From the NCBI RefSeq assembly GCF_030730905.1, contig NZ_JAVAMP010000008.1, forward strand, positions 124,001 through 188,000: a stretch of 64,000 nucleotides of DNA, read 5' to 3'. The DNA comes from Chengkuizengella axinellae (lineage in GTDB: Bacteria; Bacillota; Bacilli; Paenibacillales; KCTC-33759). Positions 62,823 through 64,000 of the stretch are shown here, in pieces. Made by a program: the position numbers and the translations under genes. The stretch's first letter is position 1, and each line of letters starts with the position of its first letter. The notes beneath the pieces are model-generated. The model was not told the DNA's origin and made no database searches. It saw only the letters and a program-made list of their open reading frames with translations.

Positions 62823-63311
62823 TTACTTTATTGGATTAATTAAGGATACTATGGAATCAATATCATCTAGAGAATATACTGGAATGTGATTTATTGCAAG
62901 AGGTATCCACGAAACAGCAGCTATAACATTATCCAAACTGGTTATTAGTTTGATATGTTCTTCCGATCTGATCATAACAATTTTTTGATATTTTTCAAGT
63001 TTAAAACCCTCAACAACAATAATATTCTTATCAGACATTTGTTCGATTATATTTGTAAGTGGAGTATACCTTTTGTGTATAATAGACGTTTCCTTGCCAT
63101 TTTGTGAAGTAATAGCAATACTATCTGCCCCCGCTTTTTGATATTTCCAAGTATCCGTTCCTTCCGTATCCATCTCAAATTGATGTGCATCATTTTTAAT
63201 GGCACCTACCTTATATCCATCTTCCTGCAGCTTTTCAATTAAACGGCATACTAAAGTCGTTTTACCGGTATTTTTGTACCCTACAATTTGAATGATTTTT
63301 GGATGTTTCAC
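62823..63311 (-). CDS. mobB: Molybdopterin-guanine dinucleotide biosynthesis protein MobB
   Basis: The 162-residue P-loop protein has GYKNTGKTTL (Walker A), TDTWKYQKAGADSIAI and VVEGFKLEKYQKI. MobB binds GTP and assists MobA in cofactor maturation. It begins four bases after the moeA stop, so both are in one operon reading moeA-mobB-moaD. Confidence 0.93.
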   Translation of the reverse strand: MKHPKIIQIVGYKNTGKTTLVCRLIEKLQEDGYKVGAIKNDAHQFEMDTEGTDTWKYQKAGADSIAITSQNGKETSIIHKRYTPLTNIIEQMSDKNIIVVEGFKLEKYQKIVMIRSEEHIKLITSLDNVIAAVSWIPLAINHIPVYSLDDIDSIVSLINPIK

Positions 63312-63315
63312 ATGA

Positions 63316-64000
63316 TCACTCCAATTCTTTTAACCTGATCGCTGTGACTAAATCTCCTTTACTTAACCCTTGTCCCCCTGCAGGGATGACGATTAAACAG
63401 TTGGAGTCTTTAATGGAAACCATAATACTAGATTTATCTTCACCAGTAGGTTTAACATACACAGAACCTTGTTCAATTCTACTCGTTGCTCTAATAAATC
63501 GTTGGAATGCATTCACTTTAGTAAAATCCTCATCAAGAAAAGCGGTGAAAGTTTCTGGGTATACCTGTTTACATCCCTGCATTCCTTTTAAAACAGGACG
63601 AATAAACAACTCAAATCCAACAAAACAGGCGCCAGGGTTTCCCGATAATGCGAAAAGAAAATGATTTTGAAAGACACCAACTGTTGTAGGACTTCCAGGC
63701 CGCATTGCTACTTTATTAAATAACATATTTCCTTCTTCCCACTGATCAAAAAAATCATACATGATGTCATAATCTCCTACGGATACTCCCCCTGTAGTTA
63801 TTACTAAATCCACTGTATGGAACAACTCTGAGATTTTAGATTTTGCCAATTCTAAATCATCTGGGAGCTTATCTAAGAGAACAGGGGATCCACCCTCCTC
63901 TAAAACAAGTGAAGCTATCATACTGGTATTACTATTTCGAATTTTCCCTAATTCGAGTGATTCTTCTATATCCTGCAGCTCAGATCCTGTAGAAATAATA
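63316..64000 (-). CDS. moeA: Molybdopterin molybdenumtransferase MoeA, 5' end missing
   Basis: The frame is open to the window edge: IISTGSELQDIEESLELGKI and RNSNTSMIASLVLEEGG precede VDLVITTGGVSVGDYDIMYD, KVAMRPGSP and ALSGNPGACFVGFELFIRP. These are the MoeA blocks for inserting molybdate into adenylylated molybdopterin. About 228 C-terminal residues are visible. The internal ATG near 63921 is not the real start. Confidence 0.93.
   Translation of the reverse strand, partial: IISTGSELQDIEESLELGKIRNSNTSMIASLVLEEGGSPVLLDKLPDDLELAKSKISELFHTVDLVITTGGVSVGDYDIMYDFFDQWEEGNMLFNKVAMRPGSPTTVGVFQNHFLFALSGNPGACFVGFELFIRPVLKGMQGCKQVYPETFTAFLDEDFTKVNAFQRFIRATSRIEQGSVYVKPTGEDKSSIMVSIKDSNCLIVIPAGGQGLSKGDLVTAIRLKELE

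Overview
The window looks like a low-GC, endospore-forming member of the Bacillales. Tandem LysM/GH18 cortex-lytic-type enzymes, SPOCS/CsxC-like spore-surface proteins, ECF sigma/DUF4179 pairs, strong AGGAGG ribosome sites, TTG/GTG starts and many close homologues of B. subtilis genes (YjcF, YtkL, CtaG, YozB, MoaA) support this. A marine Paenibacillaceae-type genome is a reasonable guess, but the genus cannot be fixed from the sequence alone. I saw no rRNA, tRNA, CRISPR array or complete insertion sequence.

Layout. 1-3.7 kb: 3' part of a GH3 glycosidase, a thiamine-binding-type protein, a YbaK-type deacylase, a TetR regulator and a small membrane protein. 3.8-10.7 kb: a sugar locus with two permeases, a binding lipoprotein, a LacI regulator and a GH13 glucosidase; identical 16-bp palindromes flank it. 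10.9-19.4 kb: two tandem SleL-like enzymes, an EamA exporter, YjcF, a vWA lipoprotein, an SDR and a membrane protein. 19.5-24.1 kb: a membrane protein with a Cys-rich loop, four intact and one broken member of a Cys-rich family (CxCCxCPMQ start), then RsgA preceded by a 26-codon ORF and an apparent attenuator. 24.2-31.8 kb: two ECF sigma/DUF4179 units followed by further DUF4179-type copies, two of them decayed. 31.9-34.6 kb: a YtkA-like lipoprotein, a membrane protein and an aldo/keto reductase. 35-38.5 kb: three CsxC/SPOCS-like proteins, the last with a Pro-Glu linker and a long repeat coiled coil. 38.6-43.5 kb: YtkL, PatB-like lyase, HemD-like protein, cardiolipin synthase and a small Gln-rich protein.

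43.6-47.5 kb is the most interesting part. A secreted protein carrying six copies of a DEETGKxYDxDGNEI repeat, an OmpR-type two-component operon and a short promoter-to-terminator unit that probably makes a small RNA all have TTCAC repeats with exact 11-bp spacing, placed 10 bp before a -10 box. This predicts a self-contained, autoregulated regulon.

47.5-64 kb is a respiration, copper and molybdenum-cofactor region: a DoxX protein behind an exact FNR-type site, CopA, Sco, YtkA-like protein, CtaG, a DeoR-type regulator fused to a Cys-rich NosL-like domain, FdhD, an FdhF/YdeP oxidoreductase, MobA, MoaA, a CtaM-like DUF420 protein, a GGCT-like protein, a Na/Pi cotransporter and hemolysin III (divergent, sharing a Pho-box-like array), MoaD, MobB and the 3' part of MoeA. 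Together these suggest maturation of haem-copper oxidase and of a molybdenum enzyme, with oxygen- and phosphate-responsive control; this is inference from gene content and sites.
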